Positions 40,654 to 43,756 of a stretch of DNA of 43,756 bases are shown here, one piece after another. Origin of the DNA: Gordonia sp. (in: high G+C Gram-positive bacteria) (GTDB lineage Bacteria; Actinomycetota; Actinomycetes; Mycobacteriales; Mycobacteriaceae); the NCBI RefSeq assembly GCF_012515855.1, contig NZ_JAAYXO010000057.1, positions 1-43,756 of the forward strand, written 5' to 3'. Under the pieces are notes generated by a model. The model was not told the origin of the DNA, searched no databases, and was given only the letters and a program-made list of their open reading frames with translations. The translations under genes were made by a program, and so were the position numbers. Numbering within the stretch: the first letter of the stretch is position 1; each line of letters opens with the position of its first letter.

Positions 40654-41601
40654 TCAAGCCGCCAACAGGACCAGCGGCCCGATCGTGACCAGCATCCCGA
40701 CGCCCAGCGCCAGCAGCGTCGTCGGCAGGTCCCGCTTGCGCAGGATGTGCGCGAACGTGACGATCGCGAAGATCACGACGACCGCCAGGATCAGCGCGAG
40801 GTAGATGTAGCGCTTCCACAATTCGGTGAAGCCCCAGAACAGTCCCGCGCCGACAGCCAGGCCGAGCACCACTTCGCCGATCAGCGTCAGCCAGCCCATC
40901 AGCGGCGACTTCTCCGACCGGTCGCGTTCCTTCCGAGCCTTCTTCGCCGCGGCTTTCTCCGCCTTCTCGGCTCGATCCCGCTCGAGCGCTTCGGCGGCTG
41001 CCTCGTCTTCCGCTTCTTGTGCGGCCAGCAGTTCAGCGGACGAGGCGACGTGCCGGTGCTCAGTGCCGTCGTCGGCGCTCGGCTCGACCTCGTCCCCGTA
41101 GTTATCGTCCCCGTAGTCCTCGTCCCCGTAGTCCTCGTCCCCGTAGTCGTCTTCATAAGTCTCGGGGTCTTGATATGTCTCGGGGTCGGTGTAATCGCCC
41201 TCGTATTCGGCGACGGGCGACGTGACAACCGGCACCGGTCCGGTTTCGGCGGCTGCCGCGCGCAGCTCCGCCTCGCGGATCTCGACCGCGGGCAACTCGA
41301 CGCCCACCAGGTCGTCGAACGGTACTCGTTGCAGGCCTGCGGTCTGATCGACAGCGGGCTCGTCACTGACCACCGGGATGATGCCGGTGACCACGTTCGC
41401 CTCCGGGCCGGGCTCACTGTCTTCGACCGCCGCCGGTTCGGCGGGAGCATGGAACGGCATGCCGGAGGCCCCGATCGGCCTCCTGGTGCGGGAGGCCTCG
41501 TCGGACACGGACTTCGGGAACGCCGATCCTGCCGGTTCGGACCGCGCAATCAACTCGGAAACCGTGATCGGCTTCGAGCGAGGCTCGGATTCCTTAGCCA
41601 T
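40654..41601 (-). CDS. Rv0497-like membrane protein with acidic repeat region
   Basis: A 315-residue protein. Its cytoplasmic part, about residues 1-225, is acidic and low in complexity, with a tandem of DYGDE units and a highly charged Ala/Glu/Lys-rich stretch likely to be a coiled coil (EALERDRAEKAEKAAAKKARKERD). Three C-terminal membrane helices follow (LIGEVVLGLAVGAGLFWGF; YLALILAVVVIFAIVTFAHIL; LLALGVGMLVTIGPLVLL). ATG 41601 has GGGGAG upstream. Its function is unknown; it keeps the position of Rv0497, between the Ppx/GppA gene and Rv0498. The repeat length is likely to vary among strains. Confidence 0.8.
   Translation of the reverse strand: MAKESEPRSKPITVSELIARSEPAGSAFPKSVSDEASRTRRPIGASGMPFHAPAEPAAVEDSEPGPEANVVTGIIPVVSDEPAVDQTAGLQRVPFDDLVGVELPAVEIREAELRAAAAETGPVPVVTSPVAEYEGDYTDPETYQDPETYEDDYGDEDYGDEDYGDDNYGDEVEPSADDGTEHRHVASSAELLAAQEAEDEAAAEALERDRAEKAEKAAAKKARKERDRSEKSPLMGWLTLIGEVVLGLAVGAGLFWGFTELWKRYIYLALILAVVVIFAIVTFAHILRKRDLPTTLLALGVGMLVTIGPLVLLAA
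41090..41150. repeat. In-frame 15-bp minisatellite (DYGDE repeat)
   Basis: About four copies of a 15-base unit (TCGTCCCCGTAGTCC and close variants) run head to tail inside the Rv0497-like gene. On the minus strand they encode DYGDE, with single-residue variation in the last two copies. The array is in frame. Confidence 0.85.
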
Positions 41602-41605
41602 GTCT

Positions 41606-41615
41606 GGGAGCTCCC
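41606..41615. promoter_or_regulatory. GGGAGCTCCC palindrome at the ribosome binding site of the Rv0497-like gene
   Basis: A perfect 10-bp palindrome overlaps the Shine-Dalgarno sequence of the Rv0497-like gene. Folding could occlude the site in the mRNA. The element is short, so this is weak. Confidence 0.2.
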
Positions 41616-41699
41616 CTCGTGGATCGATCGTGTTTCGGTCTCGGCCTGCCGGACGGTCGCGAGATGCTTCCGACCGACGCCCGCTCCGACACTACTCGG

Positions 41700-42650
41700 C
41701 TAGTCGGTGGTGACCAGCGCTCCCGCGGGCTCGGCGTCGAGGCGGCGCAGAATCACGCCCTCGCGCAGGGCCCACGGCGAGATGTCAAGTGTATCCACAC
41801 CGGTCGCGCGCATGGCGGCCTCTGCGACCAGCGCGCCCGCGACGATCTGCGACGCCCGGTCGGAGCTGACCCCTTCCAGGTCCGCGCGGTCGGCAGCCGT
41901 CATCCGGGAGATGAACGCGATCAGTTGGCGCAAGCCGCTCACGGTGAGCGTCCGCCGGACCCGAGGACCCGCTCCCGACGGTGCGGCGCCGGTGAGGCGT
42001 GCGAGCGAACGGAAGGTCTTCGACGAGCCGACCGAGATGTCCGGCTTTCCCGCGCTCCGCAGTTCCTTGGCAGGCTCGCGGAGTTCCGCGTCGAGCCAAT
42101 CGCGCAGCACCGACACGTGGCGCTTGCTCGGCGGATCACCGGGCAGCCACTCGCGCGTGAGACGTCCCGCGCCCAGCGGCAGCGACAGCGCCACCTCGGG
42201 CTCCTCGTCCACCCCGCTCGTCATCTCCAGGCTTCCACCGCCGATGTCGAAGGTCAGGATGCGGCCGGCGCTCCAGCCGTACCAGCGGCGCACCGCCAAC
42301 GACGTCAGTCGCGCCTCATCGATGCCCTCGAGGACGTCCACCGTCAACCCGGAGGCCTCCTTGACCTGAGCCAGCACCTCGTCGGTGTTGGTGGCATCGC
42401 GCACCGCCGAGGTGGCGAACGCCATCACCTGCTCGCATCCCGATGCCTTGGCTATCCGGGTGAAGTCCTTGACCGTCGCCGTGAGGGCATCCGAACCGCG
42501 CTCGGTCATCTTGCCGCTGTCGTCGATCTCCTCGGCAAGACGGAGCACCGCTTTGGTCGAACTCATCGGATTCGGATGACCGCCCCGATGTGCATCGACC
42601 ACCAGCAGATGCACGGTGTTGCTGCCCACGTCGAGCACTCCTAGTCGCAC
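41700..42650 (-). CDS. Ppx/GppA family phosphatase (exopolyphosphatase-like)
   Basis: A 316-residue actin-like ATPase-fold phosphatase of the Ppx/GppA family. Motifs are VLDVGSNTVHLLVVDA at the N-terminus, MAFATSAVRDATN, and ILTFDIGGGSLEM (second phosphate loop). It lacks the C-terminal HD-type domains of E. coli Ppx, like mycobacterial Rv0496. It would hydrolyse polyphosphate or (p)ppGpp; which one is not decided by sequence. The start is GTG 42650, with no ribosome binding site but a TAATTT hexamer seven bases upstream, suggesting a leaderless mRNA. It is divergent from the Rv0495c-like gene and close to regX3, so a phosphate link is plausible. Confidence 0.9.
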   Translation of the reverse strand: MRLGVLDVGSNTVHLLVVDAHRGGHPNPMSSTKAVLRLAEEIDDSGKMTERGSDALTATVKDFTRIAKASGCEQVMAFATSAVRDATNTDEVLAQVKEASGLTVDVLEGIDEARLTSLAVRRWYGWSAGRILTFDIGGGSLEMTSGVDEEPEVALSLPLGAGRLTREWLPGDPPSKRHVSVLRDWLDAELREPAKELRSAGKPDISVGSSKTFRSLARLTGAAPSGAGPRVRRTLTVSGLRQLIAFISRMTAADRADLEGVSSDRASQIVAGALVAEAAMRATGVDTLDISPWALREGVILRRLDAEPAGALVTTD

Positions 42651-42655
42651 GCGAT

Positions 42656-42669
42656 CAAAATTACTGCGC
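42656..42669 (-). promoter_or_regulatory. Possible leaderless promoter of the Ppx/GppA gene
   Basis: TAATTT on the minus strand lies seven bases before GTG 42650. No ribosome binding site is present, which together suggest that the transcript begins at the start codon. No convincing -35 box was found. Confidence 0.3.
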
Positions 42670-42730
42670 CGGAAGCGTCCGCGCTAACCGAACGACTACC
42701 GTGGTGCGTTGAATCATTGGAGGAATCACC

Positions 42731-43594
42731 GTGACCGGCTCAAAGAAGAAGACCGGGGGCGCGCGGCCCGGGGCCCCGGTTCCCGAAGTACCCCTGGACT
42801 TTCCACGCGAGTGGTACGAGTTCATCGACCCGGCGGACCCCGAGCACCTGATCAACGCCGACCTCACCTGGATGCTGTCGCGCTGGAACTGCGTCTTCGG
42901 CACCCCGGCGTGCCACGGCATCATCGCCGGCCGCCAGCCCGACGGCTGCTGCACGCACGGCGCCTACCTGACCGACGACGACGACCGCCAGAAGCTCGCC
43001 GCGGGCGTGGCGATGCTGACCCCCGAGGACTGGGAGTTTCATCCCCTCGGCTCCGGCAAGGATCCGCTCGGCAAGCGCGGCTACCTCGAGGAGGCCGAAG
43101 ACCTCGACGACGAGCCCGCGCTCAAGACCCGGCTGCACGACGGTGCCTGCATCTTCCTCAACCGCCCGGGCTTTCCCGCCGGCCAGGGGTGCTCACTGCA
43201 CTCGATGGCCCTGCGCAGGGGATTGGAGCCGCTGACCGTGAAGCCCGAGGTGTGCTGTCAGCTACCGATGCGGCGCACCGAGGAGTGGGTGGACCGGCCC
43301 GACGGCACGCAGATCTTGAAGACCTCGCTCACCGAGTTCGACCGTCGCGGCTGGGGGGAGGGCGGGCACGATCTCGACTGGTACTGCTCGGGGTCTCCCG
43401 AAGCCCACACCGGCGCCAAGCAGGTCTTCGAGTCGTACCGTCCCGAACTGATCGAACTGATCGGCGAACCGGCCTACGACGTGCTCGCCGCCGCGTGCCG
43501 ACGACGCAACGGCCTCGGCTTGATCGCCGTGCATCCGGCGACCGAGGCCGCCACCTCGCGGCGGGAGACGGACATCAAGTACGAGCAGTTGTAA
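42731..43594 (+). CDS. Conserved cysteine-rich protein of unknown function (Rv0495c-like)
   Basis: A soluble 287-residue protein with ten cysteines: Cys54, 61, 73, 74, 140, 154, 175, 176, 219 and 256, including two adjacent pairs (GCCTH and VCCQLP). The pattern recalls metal-chelating families such as YkgJ, but I do not recognise an exact match. Other conserved-looking pieces are [17 protein letters not shown] and [13 protein letters not shown] 42731 has GGAGGAATCACC upstream, an excellent ribosome binding site. It is divergent from the Ppx/GppA gene and convergent with regX3. From memory the M. tuberculosis orthologue Rv0495c has been linked to redox balance; that is not proven here. Confidence 0.85.
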   Translation: MTGSKKKTGGARPGAPVPEVPLDFPREWYEFIDPADPEHLINADLTWMLSRWNCVFGTPACHGIIAGRQPDGCCTHGAYLTDDDDRQKLAAGVAMLTPEDWEFHPLGSGKDPLGKRGYLEEAEDLDDEPALKTRLHDGACIFLNRPGFPAGQGCSLHSMALRRGLEPLTVKPEVCCQLPMRRTEEWVDRPDGTQILKTSLTEFDRRGWGEGGHDLDWYCSGSPEAHTGAKQVFESYRPELIELIGEPAYDVLAAACRRRNGLGLIAVHPATEAATSRRETDIKYEQL

Positions 43595-43604
43595 AGACTC
43601 CGTC

Positions 43605-43756
43605 TCATTGTTCGAACTTGTACCCCAGACCTCGCACCGTGATCAGGTGGCGGGGCTGTGACGGGTCGGGTTCCACCTTGGAGCGCAGGCGCTTCACGTG
43701 GACGTCGAGGGTCTTGGTGTCGCCGACGTAGTCGGCGCCCCAGACTCGGTCGATCA
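43605..43756 (-). CDS. regX3: Response regulator RegX3, C-terminal end (partial)
   Basis: The last 49 residues of an OmpR/PhoB-type winged-helix DNA-binding domain: VWGADYVGDTKTLDVHVKRLRSKVEPDPSQPRHLITVRGLGYKFEQ. The recognition helix (TLDVHVKRLRSKVE) and the wing (LITVRGLGYKF) are complete; the rest is outside the window. The sequence and position next to the Rv0495c-like gene identify RegX3 of the SenX3-RegX3 phosphate-sensing system. The gene begins beyond the right end on the minus strand. It is a candidate regulator of pitA in this window. Confidence 0.9.
   Translation of the reverse strand, partial: IDRVWGADYVGDTKTLDVHVKRLRSKVEPDPSQPRHLITVRGLGYKFEQ

Overview
This is a high-GC actinobacterial chromosome segment, most likely from a mycolic-acid-containing genus of the Mycobacteriales. 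Gordonia or a close relative is my best guess; the genus is inferred, not proven. The basis is gene order. From the right end leftwards the window follows, from memory, the M. tuberculosis H37Rv stretch regX3-Rv0495c-ppx-Rv0497-Rv0498-Rv0499-proC-Rv0500A-bS22-galE2-Rv0502-serB1-Rv0508-hemA-hemC-cobA/hemD-hemB-(membrane genes)-hemL-Rv0525-Rv0526-ccdA-resB-ccsB ... menA ... menE-Rv0543c-Rv0544c-pitA ... menB. Mycobacterial genes such as mmpS2/mmpL2 and cmaA2 are absent from it. No rRNA, tRNA, CRISPR array, transposase or phage gene was seen, and there is no stretch over 300 bases without a gene.

Left part (1-3715): the end of a saccharopine-dehydrogenase-like gene, then a minus-strand acyl-CoA catabolism operon (3-hydroxyisobutyryl-CoA hydrolase, enoyl-CoA hydratase, TetR regulator, PaaI-type thioesterase). 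Its promoter region carries repeated GTTCAAG half-sites. Next (3716-12213) come the menaquinone genes menB, menE and menA, interleaved with an SRPBCC protein, an F420-type oxidoreductase, a PiT phosphate transporter with two small partner genes, and a secreted PE-PPE-type hydrolase. The pitA upstream region holds a striking array of 11-bp repeats resembling PHO boxes, and the regX3 response regulator (phosphate sensing) begins to appear at the far right end.

Middle (12220-18212): an accessory block that interrupts the conserved order. It holds a two-gene HTH/Clp-N operon with a textbook self-repression promoter, an ABC export or lipoprotein-release type transporter, a cysteine synthase/desulfhydrase-like enzyme and a DUF4229 protein. 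It is followed by a BldC-like regulator with a nearly continuous 99-nt hairpin just after it.

Right part (18851-43756): the System II cytochrome c maturation operon (hemL, phosphatase, TlpA-like lipoprotein, ccdA, resB, ccsB), in which most junctions overlap by a few bases, and the tetrapyrrole genes hemA, hemC, cobA-hemD and hemB. Haem synthesis and haem attachment to cytochrome c are therefore neighbours, and menaquinone synthesis lies next to them, so the window is largely a respiratory-chain cofactor region. The last third carries housekeeping genes (proC, bS22, an excisionase-type HTH, galE2-like, PlsC-like, serB1-like, a Ppx/GppA phosphatase, Rv0495c-like) ending in the 3' end of regX3.

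Non-coding structure is unusually rich: perfect or near-perfect inverted repeats at several gene ends, and short tandem duplications placed next to stop codons at four separate genes.
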